Positions 9,115 to 18,390 of a stretch of 64,000 bases of DNA are shown here, in pieces. The first letter of the stretch is position 1, and each line of letters begins with the position of its first letter. This DNA comes from Bacteroidota bacterium (GTDB taxonomy: Bacteria > Bacteroidota > Bacteroidia > Bacteroidales > P3). The translations under genes and the position numbers were made by a program. Under the pieces are notes generated by a model. That model had not been told where the DNA came from. It ran no database searches and saw only the letters and a program-made list of their open reading frames with translations. The stretch lies in the NCBI GenBank assembly GCA_017860275.1, contig JAFNAQ010000003.1:186001-250000 (forward strand). The letters are read 5' to 3'.

Positions 9115-10866
9115 CTAGTCTTTTATAACTAATTTTATCTGTAATTCATCTAGCTGTTCTTGTTTGATTTGAGATGGAGAATCTATCATAATATCTCTTC
9201 CGTTATTATTCTTTGGAAAGGCGATAAAGTCTCTAATTGACTCAACGCCACCAAATACTGAACAAAGTCTATCAAACCCGAATGCAATTCCTCCATGAGG
9301 TGGTGCTCCATATTCAAAAGCCTCTAAAAGGAATCCAAACTGCTTTTGTGCTTCTTCATCGCTGAAACCTAGAACTTTAAACATATCTTTTTGCATATCT
9401 CTATCAAAAATACGTATTGAACCTCCTCCAATCTCTACACCATTGATAACTAAATCATAAGCATTAGCTCTTACATCTTTTGCATTTGTAAAAAGCATAG
9501 AATAATCCTCTGGTTTTGGTGCAGTAAATGGGTGATGTTTAGCATAATAACGATTTGTGTCCTCATCCCATTCTAATAAAGGAAAATCAACAACCCAAAG
9601 GGGAGAATAGTTATCCGAATCCCTCAAACCTAGACGATTACCCATTTCTAAACGCAATACATTTAGAGCTGTCTGAGTTTTTTCTTCTCTTCCTGCTAGG
9701 ATTAATATTAAATCACCAGGTTTTGCACCAAATTCCTTTGCAATTTCTTCTAGTTTTTCTGGTGTAAAGAACTTGTCTACAGATGATTTCAAGCTTCCAT
9801 CAAGATTATACTTGATATATACTAATCCTGTTGCCCCTACTTGTGGTCTTTTTACAAATTCGGTTAACTCATCTATCTGTTTCCTAGTATATTCAGAACA
9901 ATTTTCAGCACAAATACCTACAACCAATTCTGAGTTATCGAAGACAGAGAAACCATTACCCTTAACTATATTATTAAGCTCTACGAACTTCATTCCAAAA
10001 CGTGTATCTGGTTTATCAGAACCATAATACTTCATTGCATCAGCATATGACATCCTTGGAAAATCACTTAAACTCAAACCCTTAACCTTCATAAACAAAT
10101 GCTTAATAAGGCCTTCAAAGGTATTTAAGATATCTTCTTGTTCAACAAAAGACATCTCACAATCAATTTGAGTAAATTCTGGTTGACGATCTGCTCTTAA
10201 ATCTTCATCTCTAAAACATCTAACAATTTGAAAATAACGATCATAACCAGAAATCATTAATAATTGTTTGAAGGTTTGAGGAGATTGAGGTAGAGCGTAA
10301 AACTCATTTGGATTCATCCTTGAAGGAACAACAAAGTCTCTTGCACCCTCTGGAGTTGATTTAATCAAATATGGAGTCTCGATTTCCATAAATTTTAAAT
10401 CATTCATATAGTTTCTAATCAATATAGAAAGATTATGGCGAAGCTCCATTTTTTCTCTAACCTCGTTTCTTCTTAGATCTAGATATCGATACTTCATTCT
10501 TAACTCATCTCCACCATCAGTTTTATCTTCAATGGTAAAAGGAGGCGTTTTAGATGAATTTAATATTTTTATTTTATGAACAATAATCTCAATTTCTCCT
10601 GTAGAAATTTTGGAGTTCTTATTACTTCTCTCCTCTACCTGACCCTTAACTTGAAGAACAAATTCTCTTCCTAACTTTCTTGCCTCAAGACAAAGCTCTG
10701 AATTTGTTTCCATATTGAAAACTAACTGAGTAATACCATAACGATCTCTTAAATCTATAAATGTCATACCTCCTAAATCGCGAGATCTTTGAATCCAGCC
10801 ACTAAGAGTTACTTTTTGCCCGCAGTGAGAAATATTTAACTCTCCACAAGTATGTGTTCTTAACAT
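9115..10866 (-). CDS. aspS: aspartyl-tRNA synthetase
   Basis: A 583-residue class II aminoacyl-tRNA synthetase that charges tRNA-Asp. The N-terminal OB-fold anticodon-binding domain (about 1-135; [20 protein letters not shown]) is followed by the catalytic core. Motif 2 is seen as [18 protein letters not shown] and motif 3 as [10 protein letters not shown] near the C-terminus. The GAD insertion found in bacterial AspRS is present in the middle. Length is normal for the bacterial family. It is the last gene of an ackA, acyltransferase, aspS run (8-bp gap to its neighbour), ended by the hairpin at 9055-9088. Whether it is the discriminating or non-discriminating type cannot be judged here. Confidence 0.98.
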   Translation of the reverse strand: MLRTHTCGELNISHCGQKVTLSGWIQRSRDLGGMTFIDLRDRYGITQLVFNMETNSELCLEARKLGREFVLQVKGQVEERSNKNSKISTGEIEIIVHKIKILNSSKTPPFTIEDKTDGGDELRMKYRYLDLRRNEVREKMELRHNLSILIRNYMNDLKFMEIETPYLIKSTPEGARDFVVPSRMNPNEFYALPQSPQTFKQLLMISGYDRYFQIVRCFRDEDLRADRQPEFTQIDCEMSFVEQEDILNTFEGLIKHLFMKVKGLSLSDFPRMSYADAMKYYGSDKPDTRFGMKFVELNNIVKGNGFSVFDNSELVVGICAENCSEYTRKQIDELTEFVKRPQVGATGLVYIKYNLDGSLKSSVDKFFTPEKLEEIAKEFGAKPGDLILILAGREEKTQTALNVLRLEMGNRLGLRDSDNYSPLWVVDFPLLEWDEDTNRYYAKHHPFTAPKPEDYSMLFTNAKDVRANAYDLVINGVEIGGGSIRIFDRDMQKDMFKVLGFSDEEAQKQFGFLLEAFEYGAPPHGGIAFGFDRLCSVFGGVESIRDFIAFPKNNNGRDIMIDSPSQIKQEQLDELQIKLVIKD

Positions 10867-10874
10867 AATGTTGT

Positions 10875-11435
10875 TTATTTATGAAATTGTTTGCTTAAAT
10901 GAAATTTTTCTGGGTATTTAGCAACTTTGTCTTTATAAAACTCTTGAATTTCTGCCAAATCTTTTGTATAGTCTCCAGTTGGATAAAATATTTTACCTCC
11001 ACTACCTTGTTTTTTTTCATAATCTAACCAAGCAAGATAGATAGGAACATTTGCTTTTGTTGCTATGTAATAAAACCCTTTTTTCCAATTTTCAGTATAT
11101 TTCCTTGTCCCTTCAGGAGTAATTATTACAGAAAAGTCATCACTATTGTTAAACATATCAACAATCTGATCAACCATATTTGTCCTTTTACCTCTATCAA
11201 TAGGAACTCCTCCTAAAGCTTTAAGCACTCCTCCTAATGGGAATGAAAACATTTCTTTTTTGATAAAAAAATGGGCATTAACCCCAAGTTTCCATAATCC
11301 GCATCTTCCCCAAACGAAGTCCCACATAGTTGTATGTGGGGCCTCGATGAAGACACATTTTTTCATTTCTGGCTCAAATTCACCGATTAGTTTCCATCCT
11401 CCAAGCCACATAATAAAATCTGCGAGTTTTTCCAT
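10875..11435 (-). CDS. PlsC-like lysophospholipid acyltransferase
   Basis: A 186-residue cytoplasmic or membrane-surface acyltransferase. The HX4D catalytic motif is HTTMWD (about 34-39), the substrate-binding block reads [10 protein letters not shown] (about 75-84), and PEGTRKY (about 107-113) is the EGTR motif. Members acylate lysophosphatidate or related lipids. It is shorter than typical PlsC (about 240) and lacks a clear N-terminal membrane helix, which is frequent in a Bacteroidota subgroup. It is 3 bp downstream of ackA and 8 bp upstream of aspS, so the three genes are probably co-transcribed. The exact acceptor lipid is unknown. Confidence 0.85.
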   Translation of the reverse strand: MEKLADFIMWLGGWKLIGEFEPEMKKCVFIEAPHTTMWDFVWGRCGLWKLGVNAHFFIKKEMFSFPLGGVLKALGGVPIDRGKRTNMVDQIVDMFNNSDDFSVIITPEGTRKYTENWKKGFYYIATKANVPIYLAWLDYEKKQGSGGKIFYPTGDYTKDLAEIQEFYKDKVAKYPEKFHLSKQFHK

Positions 11436-11438
11436 TAC

Positions 11439-12635
11439 TTATTTTGCCAAAGCATAAGTATCATTAGCAATCACAAATTCCTCATCTGTTGTTGTAATCA
11501 TGACTTTAACTTTAGAATTAGGTTTAGAAATAATCAAGTCTACTCCACGCTTTCCTTTATTTATCTCTTTATCGAAATCTACTCCTAAAAATTCTAGACC
11601 CTCACATACTTTTTCTCTTACATCATGTCCATTTTCTCCAATACCACCTGTGAAAAGAATTGCATCAACACCGCCCATAGCAGCAGCATATGATCCAATA
11701 TATTTTTTCACTCTATAGCAAAATAATTCAAATGCTATTGTTTGTCTTTCTTCTCCTGCATCTTTTCTATCACAAATATCTCTCATATCCGCAAATCCAC
11801 CAACACCCAATAGTCCTGATTTTTTATTAACAAGATTATTCATTCCTTGTAAATCTAAACCTTCTTTTTCTGCAATGTATAATAACACTCCAAGATCTAA
11901 ATCTCCACATCTTGTTCCCATAACTAAACCTTCAACAGGGGTAAATCCCATTGAAGTATCAACAGAATGACCATTTTTAATTGCACATATAGAAGCTCCA
12001 TTACCTAAATGACAGCTAATTATTTTTGAATTATTGTAGTCTAATCCTGCCATCTTTGCTGCCTTTGGAGCGACGAACTTATGACTTGTACCATGAAAAC
12101 CATAGCGACGAATCTTATTATTTTGATAATATTCGTAAGGAATTGCATACATAAAAGCCTCAGGTGCCATAGTTTGATGGAATGAAGTATCAAATACAGC
12201 CACTTGCGGAACTCCAGGCAATAAGTTTTCCATTGCTTCAATACCTTCAAGATTTGCAGGATTATGAAGTGGCGCTAAAGCACAGAGTTCTCTAATTTCT
12301 GCTTTCTCATGCTCTCCGATCAAAACTGATTCTTTAAATAGTTCTCCGCCGTGAGCAACTCTATGGCCACAAGCATTTATCTCTTTTAGAGATTTTATGA
12401 CCCCATTTTTTTCATCAACTAAAGCTTCAAGGACTAAATTTATTCCAACCTTGTGATTTGCAATAGGTGTTTGTAAATAATATTTTTCTTTGCCTTCTGG
12501 TTTATGAGTAAACTCTCCCATTTCAAGACCTATTCTCTCAACAAGTCCTTTTGCTAAAACAGCAGCGTTGTTAGACATATCAACTAATTGATATTTTAAT
12601 GAGGAACTTCCACAGTTCAATACTAATACATTCAT
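11439..12635 (-). CDS. ackA: acetate kinase
   Basis: A 398-residue kinase that converts acetyl phosphate and ADP to acetate and ATP, the substrate-level ATP step of acetate fermentation. Signatures are NCGSSSLKYQ at the N-terminus, HGTSHKF (about 180-186), HLGNGASI (about 209-216) and FTGGIGENG (about 328-336). The length is standard. It is the first gene of its run, behind a good promoter (12672-12703). The usual partner pta is not next to it: the upstream neighbour is a superoxide dismutase with its own terminator. Confidence 0.98.
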   Translation of the reverse strand: MNVLVLNCGSSSLKYQLVDMSNNAAVLAKGLVERIGLEMGEFTHKPEGKEKYYLQTPIANHKVGINLVLEALVDEKNGVIKSLKEINACGHRVAHGGELFKESVLIGEHEKAEIRELCALAPLHNPANLEGIEAMENLLPGVPQVAVFDTSFHQTMAPEAFMYAIPYEYYQNNKIRRYGFHGTSHKFVAPKAAKMAGLDYNNSKIISCHLGNGASICAIKNGHSVDTSMGFTPVEGLVMGTRCGDLDLGVLLYIAEKEGLDLQGMNNLVNKKSGLLGVGGFADMRDICDRKDAGEERQTIAFELFCYRVKKYIGSYAAAMGGVDAILFTGGIGENGHDVREKVCEGLEFLGVDFDKEINKGKRGVDLIISKPNSKVKVMITTTDEEFVIANDTYALAK

Positions 12636-12671
12636 GATAATTTATATTTTTATTAGATAATATTTAACTGG

Positions 12672-12703
12672 CAAAATTAGTAAATAATAAATTAAGCAGC
12701 AAA
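12672..12703 (-). promoter_or_regulatory. Bacteroidetes promoter for ackA
   Basis: The minus strand reads TTTG (12703-12700), a 20-nt spacer, then TAATTTTG (12679-12672). Both boxes match the Bacteroidetes -33/-7 consensus with near-ideal spacing; the ackA ATG is about 37 nt further on. Confidence 0.75.
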
Positions 12704-12726
12704 GAAATAGGAAAAGAAACAAAAAA

Positions 12727-12760
12727 AAGGCTGCTTCGAAAAAATATTCAAAGCAACCTT
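12727..12760 (-). terminator. terminator hairpin after the SOD gene
   Basis: AAGGCTGCTTCGAA (12727-12740) and TTCAAAGCAACCTT (12747-12760) pair with two mismatches. The minus strand continues into a T run. Confidence 0.75.
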
Positions 12761-12788
12761 AAATGAGCCTAATAAACAAAAAATATTA

Positions 12789-13421
12789 TTAGAATTTTTC
12801 TTCTATATTTTTCCAATTGACTAATTGCCAAAATGAGTCCATATAAGCTGGACGCTTATTTTGTTTATCTAAATAATATGCATGTTCCCAAACATCACAA
12901 ACCAAAATAGGAGTTTTACCTTGTCTAATTGGATTTTCAGCATTTGATGTTTGTACTATTTCTAATTTACCTTCTGAATTTTTCACTAACCAACACCATC
13001 CAGAACCAAATAATGTAACTGACATATTGGTGAATTTTTCCCTAAAGGCATTAAAAGATCCAAATTCATATATAATTGCCTCCATTAATTTCCCTTTTGG
13101 TTCTCCCCCTGCTTTTGGTGAAAGACAATTCCAATAAAAAGTATGGTTCCAAACTTGAGCAGCATTATTGAAAATGCCTCCACTTGATTTTAAGACAATC
13201 TCTTCTAAAGTTGAATTCTCAAATTCTGTCCCAACTACTAGTTTATTTAAATTGTCTACATATGTTTGGTGATGTTTCCCGTAGTGAAATTCAATTGTAT
13301 TTTTTGAAATATGTGGCTCTAAAGCATCATGTGCATAAGGAAGAGCTGGTAATGTAAATTGTGCCATAATAATACTTGATTTAATGATTAATAATGTAAT
13401 AATAATTATCGATTTTTTCAT
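12789..13421 (-). CDS. Fe/Mn superoxide dismutase with N-terminal signal-like extension
   Basis: A superoxide dismutase of the Fe/Mn family, which turns superoxide into peroxide and oxygen. The metal-binding His and Asp residues are in place: EFHYGKHH, WNHTFYW and DVWEHAYY. The chosen ATG (13421) gives 210 residues beginning MKKSIIIITLLII, a charged N-region and hydrophobic stretch ending MAQ before the normal SOD start FTLPALPYAHDALEPH. That resembles a cleavable signal peptide, so the enzyme may be periplasmic. The longer frame to 13475 starts with TTG and overlaps the -7 box at 13473-13480, so it is unlikely. A start at the inner ATG (13367) would give a cytoplasmic enzyme. Confidence 0.9.
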   Translation of the reverse strand: MKKSIIIITLLIIKSSIIMAQFTLPALPYAHDALEPHISKNTIEFHYGKHHQTYVDNLNKLVVGTEFENSTLEEIVLKSSGGIFNNAAQVWNHTFYWNCLSPKAGGEPKGKLMEAIIYEFGSFNAFREKFTNMSVTLFGSGWCWLVKNSEGKLEIVQTSNAENPIRQGKTPILVCDVWEHAYYLDKQNKRPAYMDSFWQLVNWKNIEEKF

Positions 13422-13472
13422 CTTATAATGTTTAACTTCAATAAGAACAACAATAAAGTGTTTTTGTTCATG

Positions 13473-13480
13473 CAAATTTA
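13473..13480 (-). promoter_or_regulatory. -7 box for the SOD gene
   Basis: The minus strand reads TAAATTTG, matching TAnnTTTG. It would start transcription near 13467, which excludes the TTG at 13475 and supports the ATG at 13421. Confidence 0.5.
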
Positions 13481-13745
13481 TATATAATTTTCAATTTCAA
13501 CAGCATATATTTTTTCTATGTAAGCATTTGTTTTTTCTATTGCATTAATAGAAGTTAAGCCTAATACAAGCATATATAATATTGATTAACAAATAAATAT
13601 AATAATTATAATTTCATTTTTCGAACAAAGTAAATTAATAAAAAAATTCAAATATTAATACTTGTTTATCAGCTACTTAAATAAATAACTTAGTTGATTT
13701 ATATATATAGGTATAAGAATGAAAAGGAATCTTTAAATCAAATTA
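13481..13745. other. AT-rich divergent intergenic region
   Basis: This separates the SOD gene and the kor operon, which are transcribed away from each other. Apart from the two promoters at its ends I see no reading frame, hairpin or repeat of note. Confidence 0.5.
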
Positions 13746-13777
13746 TTTGCTGGGGCGGAAAATAATTTATAATTTTG
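13746..13777 (+). promoter_or_regulatory. Bacteroidetes promoter for korDABC
   Basis: TTTG (13746-13749), 20-nt spacer, TAATTTTG (13770-13777). Both boxes match the Bacteroidetes consensus, and the korD ATG is about 50 nt downstream. Confidence 0.75.
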
Positions 13778-13827
13778 ACCTTTGAAATTATTCAAATTAA
13801 TATATTAATCACTTAAAACATAAAACA

Positions 13828-14046
13828 ATGGCAATTAAAGGAGCAATTGTATTTGATGTAGAGCATTGCAAAGGTTGTGGAGTATGTATACCAACATGCC
13901 CTAACCAAGTAATAGCTTTTTCAAAGAATGTAAATAATAAAGGCTACAACTATGCAGAGGCTGTAAATGACAATTGCATAGGTTGCACAAGTTGTGCAAT
14001 GGTTTGTCCTGATGGTGTTATCACCGTTTACAAAGTTAAGTTATAA
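13828..14046 (+). CDS. korD: 2-oxoacid:ferredoxin oxidoreductase, ferredoxin-like delta subunit
   Basis: A 72-residue protein with two [4Fe-4S] motifs: CKGCGVCIPTCP (about 14-25) and CIGCTSCAMVCP (about 51-62). It passes electrons from the thiamine site of the oxidoreductase to external ferredoxin. It leads the four-gene operon korDABC (20-bp gap to the alpha subunit). Bacteroidales homologues are annotated either as 2-oxoglutarate (Kor) or 2-ketoisovalerate (Vor) enzymes; the sequence alone does not separate them. Confidence 0.93.
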   Translation: MAIKGAIVFDVEHCKGCGVCIPTCPNQVIAFSKNVNNKGYNYAEAVNDNCIGCTSCAMVCPDGVITVYKVKL

Positions 14047-14066
14047 ACGAATAAACTTTTATAAAG

Positions 14067-15152
14067 ATGGCAAAAGAGCTAAAATTAATGAAGGGTAACG
14101 AAGCGATAGCAGAAGCTGCAATTCGCTCAGGTTGCGATGGATACTTTGGTTATCCAATCACTCCGCAATCTGAAGTTATGGAACACCTGATGGCTGAAAA
14201 ACCATGGGAAAAAACAGGAATGGTAGTATTACAAGCAGAAAGCGAAACTGCTTCAATAAATATGGTTTATGGTGGAGCTGGTGCAGGGAAGAAAGTGATG
14301 ACTTCCTCTTCTTCTCCAGGAGTAAGTTTAATGCAAGAAGGTATGACTTACCTTGCTGGTGCTGAGCTTCCTTGTCTATTGGTAAATGTTGTTCGTGGAG
14401 GTCCAGGTTTAGGAACAATCCAACCTTCTCAAGCTGATTATTTCCAAACTGTAAAAGGTGGGGGACACGGGGACTATCGTTTATTTACATTAGCTCCTGC
14501 AACAGTGCAAGAGATGTACGACTTTGTTTTCTTAGGATGGGAAATGGCATTCAAGTATCGTAATCCAGTTATGATTCTTTCTGATGGAGCTATTGGTCAA
14601 GTAATGGAAAAATTATACGTTACAGACTATACTCCTCGTTGGACAAACGAAGAAATTGCAGAAAAATGTCCTTGGTCAACTTACGGAAAACCTTCAACTC
14701 GTAAACATAATATAATCACTTCTTTAGAATTAGAAGCTCCAAAACAAGAAGAACATAATCATAAACTTCAAGCAAAATATGCTAAGATGGAAGAAGATGA
14801 AGTTCGATATGAGATGGTTAATTGTGAAGATGCAGAATATGTATTTGTTGCTTACGGTTCAAGTGCTCGTATTGCAGAAAAGGCAGTTCAATTAGGTAGA
14901 GAAAAAGGAATTAAGGTTGGTCTTTTACGTCCAATAACCCTATTCCCTTTCCCAAAGAAAATCATTGCTGAACTTTCAACAAAGGTTAAAGGATTACTAG
15001 CTGTTGAAATGAGTGCAGGACAAATGGTTGAAGATGTTAGATTAGCAGCTCAGTTCCGTTGTCCAATAGAACATTTCGGACGTTTTGGTGGTGTTATCCC
15101 AACTCCACACGAAGTATTAGAAGCATTGGAAGAAAAAATCATTAAAGCTTAA
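14067..15152 (+). CDS. korA: 2-oxoacid:ferredoxin oxidoreductase alpha subunit
   Basis: The 361-residue alpha subunit carries the pyrimidine-binding part of the thiamine diphosphate site. It begins MAKELKLMKGNEAIAEAA and has the family block FGYPITPQSEVMEHL (about 27-41), QAESETASINMVYGGAGAG and SSSPGVSLMQEG. The enzyme converts a 2-oxo acid and CoA to acyl-CoA, CO2 and reduced ferredoxin. It would feed succinyl-CoA or branched acyl-CoA pools and, in reverse, reductive carboxylation. The beta subunit starts 5 bp after its stop. Substrate choice between 2-oxoglutarate and branched-chain acids (VorB naming) is open. Confidence 0.93.
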   Translation: MAKELKLMKGNEAIAEAAIRSGCDGYFGYPITPQSEVMEHLMAEKPWEKTGMVVLQAESETASINMVYGGAGAGKKVMTSSSSPGVSLMQEGMTYLAGAELPCLLVNVVRGGPGLGTIQPSQADYFQTVKGGGHGDYRLFTLAPATVQEMYDFVFLGWEMAFKYRNPVMILSDGAIGQVMEKLYVTDYTPRWTNEEIAEKCPWSTYGKPSTRKHNIITSLELEAPKQEEHNHKLQAKYAKMEEDEVRYEMVNCEDAEYVFVAYGSSARIAEKAVQLGREKGIKVGLLRPITLFPFPKKIIAELSTKVKGLLAVEMSAGQMVEDVRLAAQFRCPIEHFGRFGGVIPTPHEVLEALEEKIIKA

Positions 15153-15157
15153 GACAC

Positions 15158-15937
15158 ATGTTTAATCCAGATATTATCAAACCAGAAAACTTGGTTTATA
15201 AAAGAACATCAGTGCTAACAGACAATGTTATGCACTATTGCCCTGGCTGTGGACACGGAACTATTCACCGTTTAATCGCAGAAGTTATTGAAGAAATGGG
15301 CATTCAAGAAAAAGCTATTTGCGTTGCACCAGTAGGTTGCTCTGTACTAGCTTATAATTATTTCGATGTTGACTCACAAGGAGCAGCTCACGGACGTGCG
15401 CCAGCTATTGCAACTGCAATTCAACGTCTTTATCCAGACAATCACACATTCACATACCAAGGAGATGGAGACTTAGCAGCTATTGGTACTGCTGAAACCA
15501 TTCACGCTTGTAATCGTGGAGAAAACATTGTTATGATATTCGTAAACAATGGTATCTATGGTATGACAGGCGGACAAATGGCTCCAACCACATTAATTGG
15601 GATGAAGACAGCTACTTCTCCTTATGGACGTGATGTTGCATTAAATGGTCATCCATTAAAAATAACTGAACTTCTAGCTGATCTTCCAGGAACATATTAT
15701 GTAACTCGTCAATCAGTTCAAAATGCAGCTTCAGTTAGAAAAGCAAAGAAGGCCATTCGTCAAGCATTCGAAAACCAAAAAGCAAAGAAAGGAACTTCTT
15801 TTGTTGAAGTAGTTTCTAACTGTAACTCTGGGTGGAAGATGACTCCAGTTGCTGCAAACAAATGGATGGAAGAGAATATGTTCCCATTCTACCCACTTGG
15901 AGACATGAAAGTAGATGGTCAAAAAGTAAGTAAATAA
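15158..15937 (+). CDS. korB: 2-oxoacid:ferredoxin oxidoreductase beta subunit (TPP-binding)
   Basis: The 259-residue beta subunit binds thiamine diphosphate and magnesium. It has HYCPGCGHGTIHRLI (about 27-41), where the cysteines belong to the family cluster or TPP region. The TPP motif starts at YQGDGDLAAIGTAETIHA (about 107-124) and runs on to VNNGIYGMTGGQMAPT. It acts with KorA in the cytoplasm. Length matches the short beta subunits of the KorAB class rather than a full PFOR. It is followed after 19 bp by the gamma subunit. Confidence 0.94.
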   Translation: MFNPDIIKPENLVYKRTSVLTDNVMHYCPGCGHGTIHRLIAEVIEEMGIQEKAICVAPVGCSVLAYNYFDVDSQGAAHGRAPAIATAIQRLYPDNHTFTYQGDGDLAAIGTAETIHACNRGENIVMIFVNNGIYGMTGGQMAPTTLIGMKTATSPYGRDVALNGHPLKITELLADLPGTYYVTRQSVQNAASVRKAKKAIRQAFENQKAKKGTSFVEVVSNCNSGWKMTPVAANKWMEENMFPFYPLGDMKVDGQKVSK

Positions 15938-15956
15938 CCCTTAAAAACTCAAAACA

Positions 15957-16508
15957 ATGACAGAAGAAATCATCATAGCAGGTTTTGGAGGACAAGGAGT
16001 TTTATCAATGGGTAAAATCCTTGCTTATTCAGGATTAATGCAAGATAAGGAAGTTAGCTGGATGCCATCATACGGACCTGAAATGCGTGGAGGTACTGCA
16101 AACGTATCAGTAATTATTTCAGATGAGAGAATTAGTTCTCCAATGATTAGCGTTTTTGATACAGCAATTATCCTTAACCAACAATCATTAGATAAATTTG
16201 AAAGTTCAGTAAAACCAGGAGGAGTATTGTTATATGATCCAAATGGTATTATCAAGCCACCTACTCGTAAAGATATTAATATCTATAAGGTAGCTGCAAC
16301 TGAAAAAGCATCAGAACTTGGATTAGCAAAGGTATTCAATATGATAGTACTTGGAGCTTTCTTACAAGTTAAGCCAGTTGTTACTGAAGAATATATAGAA
16401 AAAGGATTGATGAAATCATTACCTGAACGTCACCACGGAATGATTCCTGAGAACTTAAAAGCAGTTCAAACAGGGAAAAAAATCGTAGAGACAGTACAAA
16501 CTCTATAA
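15957..16508 (+). CDS. korC: 2-oxoacid:ferredoxin oxidoreductase gamma subunit
   Basis: The 183-residue gamma subunit is recognised by its N-terminal Rossmann-like block IIIAGFGGQGVLSMGKILA (about 5-23) and by PSYGPEMRGGTANVSV (about 38-53), typical of the POR/KOR gamma family. It completes the cytoplasmic complex and is thought to contribute to CoA binding. It is the last gene of the operon and ends 20 bp before a strong terminator shared with the convergent glycosyltransferase. Confidence 0.94.
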   Translation: MTEEIIIAGFGGQGVLSMGKILAYSGLMQDKEVSWMPSYGPEMRGGTANVSVIISDERISSPMISVFDTAIILNQQSLDKFESSVKPGGVLLYDPNGIIKPPTRKDINIYKVAATEKASELGLAKVFNMIVLGAFLQVKPVVTEEYIEKGLMKSLPERHHGMIPENLKAVQTGKKIVETVQTL

Positions 16509-16527
16509 TTCTAAAATATTATATACT

Positions 16528-16560
16528 AAAAGGTCACTAGAAATTCTGGTGACCTTTTTT
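16528..16560. terminator. bidirectional terminator between korC and glycosyltransferase
   Basis: AAAAGGTCAC (16528-16537) pairs with GTGACCTTTT (16549-16558), with a further TAG/CTG inner helix and a T tail on the plus strand. The A run on the left gives a T tail on the minus strand. It touches the stop codon of the convergent gene. Confidence 0.88.
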
Positions 16561-17647
16561 ATTTATACGTTGAAATTATCTTCTTGTAGAATCGCTCGTA
16601 AGATAGGTTGTTCTCAAAATATTCCTTAGCTTTTAGACCAATATCTTTTCTTAGCTCTTTATCATTTATCAATAATTCGATAGCCTGTGAAAGCCCCTCA
16701 ATATTATTAGGTTCAACTAAAACACCAGTCTCTTTATTTGTAATATATTCCTTTTGAGCACCATTATTTGTAGTAATAACCGGCTTTCCTGCTTGCATAA
16801 ACTCAATAATCGATAATCCAAATGGTTCTCTCCATACAGAAGGGAAAACACCTATATCACTCTGAGAAATCACTGAATTAATATCCTTTACAAAACCCAA
16901 GAAAAAAACCCTATTGGAAAGATTATTCTTCTTTACCAACTCCTTTAACCCCCTCATATAAACCTCATCTCCTACTCCAGCAATAATAAGATTAACATTA
17001 TTATCACTTAACTTCGAAAAGGCATTAATCAAAACATCCACACCCTTATCTCTTACAATCCTTCCTGTAAAGGTCAATAGTAATGTATCCTTTTCAATAT
17101 TATATTCCCTTTTTATATTTAACTCAGAATGCCCACTCGAAGATGATTTAATACTATTATGAATAACAGTGCATTTAGACCTATCCATATTTGGACTTGA
17201 AAGGAAAAACTCTTCCAAGGCCATATTGGAAACAAATATCATTCTATCAATATGGCTATAAAGCCAATTGTATAATATGCCTTTCTTAGCTCTCTTAATC
17301 AAATGCCTTGAAAGAATAATCTTTGGTTTCGTTTTACTTAATAACTTAGCATATACAATTGGGAAAAGAGTCTTGAAATTATGCACATGGATAATATCAA
17401 TACAATTTTCTTCAATTATTTTGCGTAAAGAAAGAGCTGACTTAATATCTAGAAAACCATTAATTGGCAAAGTGAAATAAGGAATATTTAGTGATTTAAG
17501 TTTATCAATAATTACATTACTCCTTTTTGTTATGCATATAACATTATGATTATCCTCAATTAGCCTCTTTGTAAGGTCAAGAACATATAACTCTCCTCCT
17601 CCCCATGAAGCAGAAGAAAATACCTGCAAGATATTATTTCTTTTCAC
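16559..17647 (-). CDS. glycosyltransferase family 4
   Basis: A 362-residue GT-B glycosyltransferase with a retaining GT4 fold. The N-terminal acceptor domain has the glycine loop SWGGGELYVLDL (about 14-25). The C-terminal donor domain has GRIVRDKGVDVLI and the EX7E region EPFGLSIIEFMQAGKPVI (about 280-297). It probably adds a sugar to a lipid-linked glycan such as LPS core at the cytoplasmic side of the inner membrane. The start at 17647 is a GTG and overlaps the upstream glycosyltransferase by 14 bp, which suggests coupled translation. Donor and acceptor are unknown. Confidence 0.9.
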   Translation of the reverse strand: MKRNNILQVFSSASWGGGELYVLDLTKRLIEDNHNVICITKRSNVIIDKLKSLNIPYFTLPINGFLDIKSALSLRKIIEENCIDIIHVHNFKTLFPIVYAKLLSKTKPKIILSRHLIKRAKKGILYNWLYSHIDRMIFVSNMALEEFFLSSPNMDRSKCTVIHNSIKSSSSGHSELNIKREYNIEKDTLLLTFTGRIVRDKGVDVLINAFSKLSDNNVNLIIAGVGDEVYMRGLKELVKKNNLSNRVFFLGFVKDINSVISQSDIGVFPSVWREPFGLSIIEFMQAGKPVITTNNGAQKEYITNKETGVLVEPNNIEGLSQAIELLINDKELRKDIGLKAKEYFENNLSYERFYKKIISTYK

Positions 17648-18386
17648 GATAATATTCTCTTAGCTTAGTATATTTAAGAAAGGTAGCAAATGCTGAAATC
17701 TTACAAACCTGATAACCAGCAAAACCATCTAAGAATCCTAACTTAAAGAAATAGTCCCGAATAAACTTCCACGATGGCTTTATTAATAAACCTAAGAGAT
17801 TAATCTTTTTCCCTTTTACAAAACATTCTTTTGCAGATAATGTTGAATATTTATCAATTCTCTTAATATGTTCTGATGTTGAATAAAAAGAATAATGAAG
17901 TAAATTACCTTCCAATCTATTTATCTCTGCATTATCGGGTAAAAGAAGTGTTTCATGGACAAAATCACCTGACCACTTAACTGATTTATGAAAAATTCGG
18001 ATTCTTGAATCAGGATACCACCCACAATGCCTTATCCATTTTCCACAATAATTTGTCAAACGATTAACAGAATAAAAAACATTAGGATGAAAGTCTATAT
18101 TGTTTATGCTTTGCTTTAATTCTTCAGAAACAGCCTCATCAGCATCTATTGAAAGAATATAGTCGTATGAGGCTAATGAATTAGCATAATTCTTCTGCTG
18201 AGAATAACCTAGCCATTTTTGTTCAAAGAATTTAGTATTGGGATAATTAGAGCATATCTCTTTTGTCCTATCTGATGAAAAGCTATCTACAACAATAATC
18301 TCATCGGCAACTGCATTCAAAGACTCTATGCAACGAGCGATATTTTTCTCTTCGTTATATGTAATGATAACCGCAGATAATAACAT
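17634..18386 (-). CDS. glycosyltransferase family 2, LPS-core type
   Basis: A 250-residue GT-A glycosyltransferase. It has the nucleotide-binding start AVIITYNEEKNIARCIESL (about 5-23), EIIVVDSFSSDRT (about 29-41), and the DXD-like SIDADEAV (about 79-86). The layout resembles the WaaE/KdtX group that acts on the inner core of lipopolysaccharide; this is inference from overall pattern. The upstream gene stops 4 bp before it and the GT4 gene overlaps its end, so the cluster reads rnfA, 18391 gene, GT2, GT4 as one operon. Confidence 0.9.
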   Translation of the reverse strand: MLLSAVIITYNEEKNIARCIESLNAVADEIIVVDSFSSDRTKEICSNYPNTKFFEQKWLGYSQQKNYANSLASYDYILSIDADEAVSEELKQSINNIDFHPNVFYSVNRLTNYCGKWIRHCGWYPDSRIRIFHKSVKWSGDFVHETLLLPDNAEINRLEGNLLHYSFYSTSEHIKRIDKYSTLSAKECFVKGKKINLLGLLIKPSWKFIRDYFFKLGFLDGFAGYQVCKISAFATFLKYTKLREYYREKK

Positions 18387-18390
18387 CTAT

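Noticed and set aside
13422-13475. Longer N-terminus for the SOD gene
   Set aside because: It begins with TTG and its first codons overlap the predicted -7 box, so the ATG at 13421 is used.
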